Positions 22,005 to 31,990 of a stretch of 64,000 nt of DNA are shown here, piece after piece; positions within the stretch are counted from its first letter, which is position 1, and every line of letters begins with the position of its first letter. The translations under genes were made by a program, and so were the position numbers. Location of the stretch: contig NC_039368.1 of NCBI RefSeq assembly GCF_003573695.1, positions 81,730,374 through 81,794,373 on the forward strand. Direction: 5' to 3'. The DNA is from Papaver somniferum (Eukaryota > Streptophyta > Magnoliopsida > Ranunculales > Papaveraceae). The notes below the pieces were generated by a model. It was not told the DNA's origin. It worked only from the letters and a program-made list of their open reading frames with translations, and ran no database searches.

Positions 22005-23107
22005 TGTTGATGGTGGTTTTTAGCTTAGGGTTAAAATCGTAAAACCGTTCAACTGACATGATGTCACTTTGAACATTATCACATTTATTGAATCGATCAG
22101 CATGCCTACGTAAGAATTACCATGGTACCTTTTTTTTATCTGTCATGTTCCACGGCAAAACCCTTATCATTGACCGACATCATCTATGCCAAACCCTATT
22201 TCTCATGCTACCGTGGCAAGGCATGCCAACCATGTCAGAAGCACCACTGTGCCAATGGCAAACCATGTCTGCCACATCTCCGCGCCAAGGCATGCCAGCC
22301 GCACCACTATGCCGATGGAAAACCATGCCAACCACATCTCCGCGCCAAGGCATGCCAACCATGCCAGTCGCACCACTATGCCAATGGCTAAACATTCCAG
22401 CCACGTCTACCGCGCCAAGGCATGCCAAACATGCTATCCGCACCATGTGCCAATGGCATGCCAAACCCTTGGCCCCACCATGCCAAGCCAACCGCGCCTT
22501 GCCTTGGACCCAACCATGCTAGCCGCACCATGCGCCAATGGCATGCCAAACCCTTGGCCCCACCATGCCAATCCAACCACGCCTTGCCTTGGCCCCAACC
22601 ATGCTAGCCTCACCATGCGCCAACGTCAATCCAAACCCTTGGCCCCACCATGCCAAGCCAACCGCACCTTGCCTTGGCCCCACCATGCCAAACCGTCCGT
22701 ACCAAACCCTTGGCCCCACTATGCCAAGCCATCCGCGCCATTGGCCTTGGCCCCACCGTGACGTCCTTCCGTATGCGGCTACCAAAACGAAGGCGTGCGA
22801 CGATCAAAGACCACCCTTCCATCCTAGATGCAAATATTAGTCGTCCAAGGTCGCCAAACAACGCATGGTAACCTTTGGCCCAAAACCCTAGTTTTGGCCA
22901 CGCCAAACCGTACCAAGGCATGCCATGCCACATGTGCCAATGGCATGCCAACCACTTTGCCGCGCCATACCATCCCGGACTTGTACAGATTGATCTCTCG
23001 AATCTAAAGTACTCCCTTGCAGTACATTGTTTAGGCTTTAGATTTGTTTTTCACCCACATCACACGAAATTACGGAAACCAGCAGAAACTGTTTTCACCC
23101 TCAAACA
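22005..23107 (+). mobile_element. 3' LTR of element 1, internally deleted
   Basis: It starts TGTTGATGGTGG and ends ACCCTCAAACA, 1103 bases against 2532 for the 5' LTR. At 22976-22980 the text jumps from 'ccataccatcccg' (matching 15563-15572) to 'gacttgtacagattg' (matching about 17074). About 1.5 kb, including the TATA region and most of the 213-base repeats, is therefore missing. Confidence 0.85.
22200..22760 (+). repeat. 69-70-base and about 58-60-base arrays (element 1, 3' LTR)
   Basis: About three 69-70-base units (22200-22430) are followed by about five shorter 'cccttggccccaccatgcc' units (22430-22760). Copy number differs from the 5' LTR, as expected if the array changes length after or during transposition. 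Confidence 0.85.
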
Positions 23108-23112
23108 CCTAC
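23108..23112 (+). repeat. Target-site duplication CCTAC, right copy
   Basis: It matches 14667-14671 exactly and closes element 1. Confidence 0.9.
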
Positions 23113-23330
23113 ATACTGACCTTTCTCCTCCTCTTGTGACCGAATTGAACCAGGAACGACCATTGTCTTGTTTTAGTCTAGGGTCCTGCAGATTAGTCTC
23201 TCGAACTCAAAGTACTCCCGTGCAGTACATATGTTTAAAGGTTCAGAAGATTTGCTTCATCGAGCACTTGCCTCCTCCACCACTTTTTACCAGGAACTCT
23301 CGCAGGTAGTTTTTACCAGCAGACACCTGT
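23108..23330 (+). mobile_element. Right part of the old LTR (lineage 2) split by element 1
   Basis: The text 'cctcttgtgaccgaattgaa', then 'gattagtctctcgaactcaa' and 'agtactcccgtgcagtacat', is a diverged version of the LTR end of elements 1 and 2. It continues the sequence that stops at 14671. Confidence 0.65.
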
Positions 23331-23392
23331 TAATATGTTAGAATTTTCAAGTAATTAAACTTTTTTTTTCTTATTTTTTGGGAATGCAGTTT

Positions 23393-23397
23393 CTTGC
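23393..23397. repeat. Target-site duplication CTTGC, left copy
   Basis: CTTGC directly precedes the solo LTR and recurs exactly at 26056-26060. Confidence 0.9.
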
Positions 23398-26055
23398 TGA
23401 ATATGTGGGGGTCTAACAACAACACCCAACAATTCGTTTGGCAATCTGAGAGGACTTACTCCATTATACTTTTTAGAGAATCAACTAGACAGTCAGACTC
23501 AATCTAGAGTAAAGTATATAAAAGAGTTTAATATCTCTAACTCTTAATTCAATCCGCAATCAGCAAATAGAAGTCTGCGAGCCCGATTGAATAAGAAGAG
23601 TAACTTGAACAGTACCAAAGATCAATGTTCAAGTGTCAATCAACAACCAAAGGTTGGATATTATAATTGATTGATCTTAACACACAACCTGTGATATTTC
23701 AATTATATAACAAAATATAATGTGGAAAATAAATAACACAGACACCAGAATTTTGTTAGTGAGGAAACTGAAAATGCAGAAAACCCCCGGGACCTAGTCC
23801 AGTTTGAACACCATTCTGTATTAAGCCGCTACAGACACTAGCCTAGTACCAATTAACTTCGGACTGGACTATACTTGAACCCTAATCAATCTCACACTGA
23901 TTCAAGGTACAGTTGCGCTCCTTACGTCTCTGATCCTAGCAGGATACTACACACTTGATTCCCTTAGCTGATCTAACCCACAACCAAGTGTTTCTACGAC
24001 CCAAAGTCGAAGACTTGATATACAAATCTGTCTCACACATAAAAGTCTATAGGATTGAATAAATCTGTCTCCCGTAGAAATACCCAAGAGTTTTTTGTTC
24101 CGTCTTTTGATAAATCAAGGTGAACAGGAACCAATTGATAAACCAGACTTATATTACCGAAGAACATCTCAGTATTATCACAAACGATGAGACGAAGATG
24201 TTTGTGATTACTTTTCTATCTTGCCTATCGGAGAAATAAATCTCAAGCCAATTTTACAATTGTACTCGTACTATAGAAACAGCAAGATCAGATCACACAA
24301 CAACAAGAGAAGTAGTATCGGTCTGGCTTCACAATCCCAATGAAGTCTTCAAGGCGTTAACATACAAGGTCTCGAGAAGAAACCTAAGGTTAAAGGAGAA
24401 TCGACTCTATCTATACAACTAGTATCACACATGAGGTGTGGGGATTAGGTTTCCCAGTTGTTAGAGTTCTCCTTTATATAGTTTCCAAATCAGGGTTTGC
24501 AATCCAAGTTACCTTAGTAACAAAGCATTCAATAATCACCGTTAGATGAAAAACATGATTCAACCAGGCTAATATCTTTCAACCGTTAGATCAAACTTAG
24601 CTTGTTACACACAAATGAAATGTACCCTCATTTAGGTTTATGTAACCATACCCCAAACGTGTACACTCATGTTGGCTCAACAATTAGTTAACCGAGGTTA
24701 GCCATATGTTTACTCTCATATTAACCTTATTCATCTTATCCATAACTAGTTCAAATGACTCAAATGAAACTAGTCAAAGAGTTGTTCAATTGTATAGAAG
24801 AACACAATTGAAACCAAATCAGTTTGATTTACTTGAGTCAATCATGAACATTATAGCCACGGTTTACAAAGATTGCATTTCTTAAGATTTAAATGTTTAA
24901 GTCCATGAAAAGACCGATTTGACAAAATAACCAACTTAAGTATGCATACGGGTATGCGTACTTAAGCAACAGGATTTGAGTTTGTTAAGTTTCCAAACTC
25001 AACAGAAATTCTCGGTTCGAAAATTCTCGGTACACATACTTAAGATGACTAGTCTAGGAGTTTGTAATTCCCAAACCCAGCAGATATTTTCGGTTCGAAA
25101 ACTTCCTCTAGTATACGTACGGGTACGCATACTTAAGGTGACTAGTTTAGGAGTTTGTAATTCCCAAACCCAGCAGATATTTTCGGTTTGAAAACTTCCT
25201 CTAGTATGCGTACGGGTACGCATACTTAAGGTGACTAGTTTAGGAGTTTGTAATTCCAAGCATAACATATATTTTCGGTTCGAAAACCTCTACCAGTATG
25301 CGTACGGGGACGCATACTTATGATGTCTCCTTCATCAATTTTGTATACACACATATGCATACACTTGGTTCCCGGTTTATGGATTTATACACTAATGTGC
25401 GAACGTACTATATATGCTTATATCCAAAGATGGTTATCTCATCAACTCTTATTTCAATCATTAAAACTTTCTTAGAGGACGTTATATAGTTGTTGTTCAC
25501 AAACTATTTTTCGTCAAAGCGATTTTCAAGTTATTGAAATTATCATAATGAAACATTCCAAGGCAACACTAAATGATTGTATCACACAAACTATGTTAGA
25601 TGTAACTCGACAATTTTCATATGATCTTATTCGTACTTTCATCACGAATGTAAGATGAACATGGCTAAAGCGAAAGCTTGCCAACACATATTTCGAGAAA
25701 TGTATAAGCGAGATAAACTCAACTGGAAATCTCAAATGTGTATAATAGAAAAATATATCGTAACACGACTTATGTCTCAATATAGGAGATAGAGAAGAAA
25801 TAGACTTTCCAAGTGATAGATGAGTTTAAGTCTCTACATACCTTTTGTTGATGAAGTTCCACAAGCTCCCCTTAGTAGTTCTCCGTCTTCAAATGATGAA
25901 CGCCGAGAGATCTAAGCTCAACTACACTATCTATGTCCTAGTCCGAGACATCTATAAATAGGCTAGAAATCAAGATATATAGTTTTGATCACTAACATTG
26001 ACAAACATGCTTGAGATAGCAACGCATGCGAGTTCGACCGAGCAATGCTCTGACA
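23398..26055 (-). mobile_element. Solo LTR of SIRE-like Copia element, reverse orientation
   Basis: The reverse complement starts TGTCAGAGCATTGCTCGG and ends in CCCCCACATATTCA, matching the LTRs at 44236-46649 and 50667-52991 throughout. It is 2658 bases. CTTGC target duplications flank both ends, and there is no internal region or second LTR. This is the product expected from LTR-LTR recombination. A TATA box (ctatataaagg, minus strand) lies at 24471-24481. Confidence 0.9.
24935..25330 (-). repeat. About 100-base tandem array with palindromic core in solo LTR
   Basis: About four units contain 'ttaggagtttgtaattccc', 'attttcggttcgaaaac' and an inverted repeat. In the best unit, AGTATGCGTAC and GTACGCATACT are separated by GG (25203-25226). 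The palindrome recurs at about 24940, 25110 and 25290 with small changes. Confidence 0.85.
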
Positions 26056-26060
26056 CTTGC
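26056..26060. repeat. Target-site duplication CTTGC, right copy
   Basis: An exact repeat of 23393-23397, closing the solo LTR. Confidence 0.9.
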
Positions 26061-27038
26061 ATTGGTGTTGTGTAAGATTTAGATAAAAGGCGACAAAACA
26101 TTACAAGAATATAATCCAGCAGTGCCAAAGATAAAGATCAAATCAGATACAAAAATGTGTCTATCAAGTGGACAAGTCCATGCTCATTCCTAATGAATAT
26201 CCTTCGAGGAAAGTTTTAACCCTTAGCATGGACAAAGATAATGTTAGCTCGGAATTTACGAATAATGGGCGTCTAGTTCCCATGTTGTTTTGACAAGGTG
26301 GTGAGAATACAAGACGATTAGATGATTATAACGACATGAAAATTTGAAGCCTTTGTTTGAGTAATAGAGATAAGATATGAATGGTACATATACATGTAGA
26401 AACTTAAATTTGCATTAATTTTTGAGCGCAATGATTTATCATAAGGTACAATATAACTTCTATAATAATATAATAGCCATGGGACCACCTTAATCCTTTA
26501 AAGAATAATTTTTGGCTTTGAGGAATTCTGCTACTTTGATTTAATGCACCTAAAACGCTCAACCATAAACTAGTATGTTCTCGTATAATAATGTGACACC
26601 GGATCTTTTGAGTCCATTATTATGGACGAAATAATCTTGATTTAATATTCAAATAAATAAATCAATATTGAATTATATTTTGTGAAAAATGTGACATTTG
26701 TGATAATTTTTAAAGGAAATTTATATTTTGAATAACACTTAAAGGAAAATTTTGAAATGTAATATATTATGATATTATTAAAAATATTATATTAGCATTA
26801 AGGCTCGAATCGGGACAATTTTTTAGTTATTTTAGCGAGAATATTAAATTAGTTATTTAAAGGTAACATCAAAATGATATGTTAATCATCTAAACTTTCT
26901 GGTTCACATAAGGAAAACCCTAATTATATGTTAATTAAATCAAAATGATAACATGGTAAATTACTAAAACTAGTTAATTAGAGCTCCGTGTTCCACCAGT
27001 ATGTCTCAAAAGGATCATTTTCTAGAAGGACGTATAAA
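26061..27038. other. AT-rich intergenic DNA
   Basis: I see no gene, recognisable repeat or RNA gene here. Confidence 0.5.
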
Positions 27039-27046
27039 TTCGGTGG
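27039..27046. repeat. 8-base target duplication of hAT-like element, left copy
   Basis: TTCGGTGG precedes the element end CAGAGGTGTCAAA. TCCGGTGG follows the other end (38127-38134). Seven of eight bases agree. Confidence 0.7.
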
Positions 27047-27059
27047 CAGAGGTGTCAAA

Positions 27060-27410
27060 CAAGCGGCCCGACCTGTCTTGTCTCATCCTAACCTAGCCTA
27101 GCCTCCTGGCCTGAAGAAGCCTGGACAGCCGGCTTTATATTTTGCAAAAATGGTATCAAACAAGCTGGCCTATCTTATCTCAGCCTAGCCTAGCCTCCTG
27201 GCCTTAAGAAGCCTGGCCAGCCTGTTTTATATTTTGCAAAAATGAATAATCAGGAGCAACGGGGCCTCCTGGCCTAAAGAATCCTGGCCAGCCGACTTTA
27301 TATTTTGCAAAAATGGTATCAAACAAGTCGACCTGTCTTATCTCAGCCTAGCCTAGCCTCCTGGCCTGAAGAAGCCTGGACAACCTGCTTTATATTTTGC
27401 AAAAATGAAT
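27060..27410. repeat. Left subterminal repeats of hAT-like element
   Basis: About four units of 'agcctagcctcctggcctga', 'agaagcctggacagcc' and 'tttatattttgcaaaaatg', with lengths from about 75 to 110 bases. Confidence 0.8.
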
Positions 27411-27439
27411 AATCACGAGCAACGGGGTTTGATTTGCTA

Positions 27440-27580
27440 ATCAGGAGCAATGGGGTTTGATGTCAAGACCTCTTGGTGCATTTGTTGGGTTTGATGTCAG
27501 GACCTCTTGGTGCATTTGTTATTGGGTTTGATGTCAAGACCTCTTGGTGCATTTGTAATCTATTGGTGCATTTGTAATCT
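27440..27580. repeat. Short tandem repeat GGGTTTGATGTCAAGACCTC
   Basis: Three units of 'gggtttgatgtcaagacctc' plus 'ttggtgcatttgt' occur, the last followed by a partial unit repeating 'attggtgcatttgtaatct'. Confidence 0.85.
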
Positions 27581-27581
27581 A

Positions 27582-27756
27582 CAGTGGAACTTCGGTAAAT
27601 TAATCTTCGATAAATTAATTACTTCGCTAAAATAATAAAATTCTCCGGTCCCAACTAGGCTTGTACATGCTAAAATTTAACTCGATAAATTAATAACTTC
27701 GTTAAAATAATAATTTTTTCAGGTCCCAAACCTATTAATTTATCGAAATTTTACTG
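27582..27756. mobile_element. Pogo/Emigrant-type MITE
   Basis: The terminal inverted repeats are CAGTGGAACTTCGGTAAATT at the left and CAGTAAAATTTCGATAAATT at the right (read on the minus strand), flanked by TA at 27580-27581 and 27757-27758. At 175 bases with no coding capacity, it fits the Tc1/mariner-related Emigrant/Lemi MITEs, which share a CAGT(A/G)(A/G)AAC...TAAATTAAT terminus and TA target. Confidence 0.85.
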
Positions 27757-28239
27757 TATATTACCATCTTAGCAACGGAACATATTTTGTTGATATGTTT
27801 AAAACATTTATTATTATTGCATAGATCTTGTTTGTTTGACTAACAAAGACCACCTATGGGAGTTAATAGATCTCGTTTTATCGTGCAGTTGATAAGTATG
27901 GCATATATACATGCCCTAGAATATCTTGGGGATTACTGTATTAGATACAGCTTGATAAATATGACATAATTATATATCGTTAGAATATTTGGTCTTTCCT
28001 TCAAAAAAAATAAAGAAAAAAAAGAATATTAGGTCTTAATATATAAATACGATATTTTTATATGATCATCAACTTATAGGCATGGCATTTTATTTATTTT
28101 TTGACGGCAAAGAGCAACATTTATTAAAAGGGTTCTGTATCATTAAAACACTGATATAGAAACCTGAACAAAGTTACATGGATGTGGATATGACAGCATC
28201 CCAATTACACATAAGAGTAGAAAGAGTGAAACTAGCAAT

Positions 28240-28329
28240 AAACACGGGAAACTATACTAAAGGTTCTTTATCGCTTAGTAGGCATAGAATATACTAGTGT
28301 TTAATTGCAAACACGGGAAACTATACTAA
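28240..28329. repeat. Direct repeat AAACACGGGAAACTATACTAA
   Basis: Twenty-one bases at 28240-28260 are repeated exactly at 28309-28329, just before the Copia LTR text begins. It may be LTR-end sequence or a local duplication, and it makes the outer edge of the Copia element uncertain. Confidence 0.8.
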
Positions 28330-28615
28330 TGAATATGAATATTAAACACAATAAATTTGGACTAGACAAATAGAGGAAGAGAAAAATAAATCTTTATTCA
28401 TTCTCTAATACTCCAGATTCTCTCTGTTCTTATTTTCTACATTTACAAGGTACCTTGAACGAGTATATATAGTGCTGAAGTAGGAGGTGAATCATCTTAT
28501 GAAAGGATTAACATTAACACTTTAAGTGACACGTCTTTCTTTTGGTGTCATATACATATAGGTTCAGGTGGAACCCATAGAATGTGGGCACCCAAACACC
28601 TGTCCATTTATAACA
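28323..28615 (-). mobile_element. 3' LTR of antisense Tork-like Copia element
   Basis: On the minus strand it starts TGTTATAAATGGACAGG, directly after a purine tract (aaggggaag, 28616-28624). The same sequence recurs at 34370-34542 and continues at 37143-37263. The boundary at 28323 is the limit of shared sequence; the true LTR could extend further left. Confidence 0.75.
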
Positions 28616-30019
28616 CTTCCCCTTGGATGACCGCCATTCTAAAATACAGTATCATCAAAACTTTGAAAAACTCGAGCAATTTTGTCTCGCTAAAACCTTG
28701 CGAAAAACCCCGTCGAGCAAAAACTCGTCGAAAGAATAGAGTACAACACTGGTAGCTTTAAAACGGTGTTGGTCACCATAATTTTTTTTTTCTTTATCAA
28801 AGTTGTGCAGGAAAAACCTCTTGCGGAAAAAATCTGAATCAAATAACACAGGCGATTTTCTGATAGTCGCACCCCCAGGAAAATTCTATGGATATTCATC
28901 TCTTTAGATGATGATCACCGTTCTAAGATGGTTATCTCATTAAAGACCTCGTCCGGAAAATTCAGTGGGACAAAACCTGAATGTAGAAAACATGAGTACT
29001 CAGAACAATGATAAACCCGCAAATGTTGCCTCGTTAAAACCTTGCCCAGAAAAAACCAGAGGGATTAAAACCAGGACGAAGGAAAAAGAGTACAGCGTTT
29101 CGAACTGCGGATAACACTGGACTCGCATGCCTCATTAAAACCTTAACAAGGAAAACCCGGTGGGACAAAACCTCGGCTAAGGAAAAAGAGTACACGACGT
29201 AATGTCCAGCATTCCCAATATACATAGTTTTCTACATCTTTACTCCCCCTGATGAGTAGTCGTTTCAGTTGATCAATTTATTCGTTACAATTGCATACAG
29301 ATCACGAGCAATCTTCTAATGTCTTCATTAGCTTCAACTTCCTTTAGTTGAGAAAGTCAATTTGATTTTCCTCTGTGAAATTTCTTAAATGATCTTATGG
29401 TTGTGCCAGCCTTTTATTCTCCACTAGCTTTGTCTGAACAATCATATTCGATCGGAGGATAAAGAAGCATCCTCTATTACCAGACTATTAGTTAGGAAAA
29501 TATTTATTTAGATGCTTTAACAAACCTGCCAAAAATCAAAACTTAAACGGTCTGATTAGATTTTCTCTGTGGGAGACATTCAACGATCTTTCATGCAAAA
29601 GATCAAGCTTAATGGTACTACAAAGATGAGGGAGTTTTCTTCGGACCAATGTCTCGATATTGGTTTTGCGTGAAACCAGACTTACATGTTCACGACAAAC
29701 CCATTATCAAGTATCTATAACATATTTCAGCTAGTGTACCATCTACACATCCTTTATGTAATGTAAACCACAGAGTGATACATCTCATTTTTTAAGATGT
29801 AAACTGATCAATCTTAAAAGTAAGAGATCGCGTAGCTGCAATTGTGCTAGCTTGTCCATTTAAACTTGTATAAACCTTTAAGGTTGATGAAATTAATGGA
29901 CTACTAACTACAATGTTCAGAGTGCACGTTTTACCGAGATTCTTATCTCGAACTCCTACTCTAAGCATTTTTGTACTTTGGAGAACTCTTCAGGAGTTCC
30001 AATTCAGTAGATGTTGCAT

Positions 30020-30362
30020 AAATTAAATATAGTAAATCCAGTATATGGGCATATATAATGGTCCACACATTCCTTGATAATATAAGCATTCACTTAGACG
30101 ATTAACCATTTTCGTCGTTATTGAGAAAATGCATATGACGTGGTAATTTCTACTGATAGTTAAAAACCTTTAGGAATTTATATGCAATTATCTGTATCTA
30201 GATTTCATATAGATTTGCAGTAACCACGTCCACTAGATGCACATCGAGTCCTTAAAAGACTACCAGACAAATACCAAAAGGTAGTTGCATCCATAACATG
30301 GAATATGTATCTCTGTAATCCATCTCAGGATTATGTGAAAGATTTTGTGCCATCAGTTGACT
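30020..30362 (-). pseudogene. Copia reverse transcriptase fragment (C-terminal part)
   Basis: Minus-strand reading gives AQNLSHNPEMDYRDTYS and then LDVHLVDVVTANLYEI. These align with the conserved Copia RT region around the 'DYeeTYSPV' and 'lhqmDVktAfLhG' motifs. In-frame stops and shifts follow almost at once. RNase H text further along (28960-30000) is too decayed to place. Confidence 0.7.
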
Positions 30363-31480
30363 TTTAGTCGAATTTTTATGTAGTGGTAAATAGGTTTTCG
30401 TTCACTCGGACTTGATGAGATTGATTTTAAGAATTAATAAACTAAAATAAAAGAAAAATATATACAAAATATTGTCACAAGATGAAGAGAGTTACTGGGA
30501 CTAGGATTTCGTCGAATTCATAACATAGGGTTCGATTTATTTATTCTAAACAATTAAATCTCAATAAATAAAATTAACATGGACTCTGATTTTTCCAAGG
30601 TAGATTCTCAAAAGATTAGTTGTAAATCCTAAGCATGATGTATCAAAACATTTAGGCTAAGCATACTTCATCAAATTAAATGACAACCAATTAATTCAAA
30701 TCATATTTCAATTAAAATTAATGCAAAAGTCTTAAAAAGAATTAAATAGTTTTACCCATGTATGACACTCGTCTTCCTCCGTCGTCCCAGTGTTAGGGAT
30801 TATCTCATCACGTCGAAAACACACTTAAAATATTTATTCATGGCTCAAAAAGTGGTTTACAAATGATGAAAATGTGAGAAAATTATCAAAGTAGTGATTT
30901 TCTTTTATCTCCCAAACTCCCCGTCAAATGTGCTCTCTAGCTCTCTATTTATACACACAAATACACATCACTCAAATATATTCTTCCACAACTCTAAAAT
31001 CTTATTCTTTTTAATTAAAAATATCTTCAGGAATTTTTCCTTCTCTTTATTCTGTATATGTCTTTACTGAACCCATATCTTCTTTAATTCGCAGAATAAA
31101 ATCCAAGATAAAATCTTCTAAGGATATCTTTCTTGTTTAATACAAGATAACTTCCTTTTTCTTCAAAATTTCATGTTTGTAAGGCAAGAAGATATTCTTA
31201 TCTTAAAGATAATAAATCCTTTACCGTTGAAACCAAATTTCCCGCCAATTTTTCTTTTCAAATCAAGGAAGAAGATGGAGCCCCCTTAACCAGTAATGGA
31301 GTGCGATTAGCAGTTGGCTCCCTGGGGTGCCCCTTATCCAAAACTGAGAGTCTGAATAACATGTGTCCTCCGGGTGCCTATACCAACTTTTCGAGCCGAA
31401 TTTTCCAAAAATACCTACAAACACATAAAACACCATAATAAGTAGAAAATGGAGTACCAACAATACTGAAAATTGAGGAC
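30363..31480 (-). mobile_element. LTR-like repeat inserted in Copia RT
   Basis: This block separates RT text at 31495 from RT text at 30362. It is homologous, in the opposite orientation, to 39560-40870. Shared landmarks are 'gctcgaaaag', 'ggaggacacatgttattc', 'acgacggagga' and 'tcctagtcccagtaactctc'. It is probably a solo LTR of an unassigned element. I could not find a clean target duplication. Confidence 0.6.
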
Positions 31481-31494
31481 AATTCGGTCACAAA

Positions 31495-31990
31495 AATGTA
31501 TCCATCAACTTTGTTTTCTCACTATGCACAAACACCCACTTTTAGCCACTAAGGTATATATTATCGGATATTGGGATTGCAAATACCCATTCGTGGCCAA
31601 AATTAGCTCTCATTATTGAGTGTTTGGGCTGCAATGTCAAAGTTATGCATTTTTGCGAGAAAAATGTTATTCTACTTAGATCTCTCCTTTCAATTTTAAC
31701 CAATCATACCTTTGATGACATTCCCATATAGAGAGTGGTTCAACACCAACATCATCTATGGAAGTATCATTGGATACTATAACTATGTCACCAACAATCA
31801 TTGTATTATGATCGCAAATTTCTTTATTGCATGCATGCATGCCTTATGGAAATCCTCTCATTTTGAGGTTGCATGGCCGTTGCAGATATGTTCTCTTATT
31901 AGGAGAAATTTACTCATAGAAATTAGATCTACCTTTGATAGTCTCTTAAATAGCTCTATCATTAAATGATTGTGACTGATTCTTTCTTTT
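31495..31990 (-). pseudogene. Copia reverse transcriptase fragment (N-terminal part)
   Basis: Minus-strand reading gives LERGKLVDLK, then VGDIVIVSNDTSIDDV, ECHQRYDWLK and later KWVFVHSEKTKL. These match, in order, the spacer before RT, the RT leader and the 'YKWVFkvK' region of Tork-lineage Copia elements. Stops and frame changes lie between them. Confidence 0.7.

Larger units (their letters stand above)
14672..23107 (+). mobile_element. Element 1: large non-coding LTR retrotransposon
   Basis: This is a complete insertion with LTRs of 14672-17203 and 22005-23107, a primer-binding-like site at 17206, a purine tract at 21991-22004 and a perfect CCTAC duplication. The 4.8 kb of internal DNA holds only short open frames with no recognisable gag, protease, RT, RNase H or integrase. 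That makes it a LARD-type non-autonomous element. The second copy at about 52992-64000 shares the same order of internal modules, which argues that the non-coding state is a property of the family and not recent damage. The partner family that would supply the enzymes is not in the window. Superfamily is unproven; Gypsy is a guess from the LTR size and the tggcgacca-type primer site. Confidence 0.85.
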
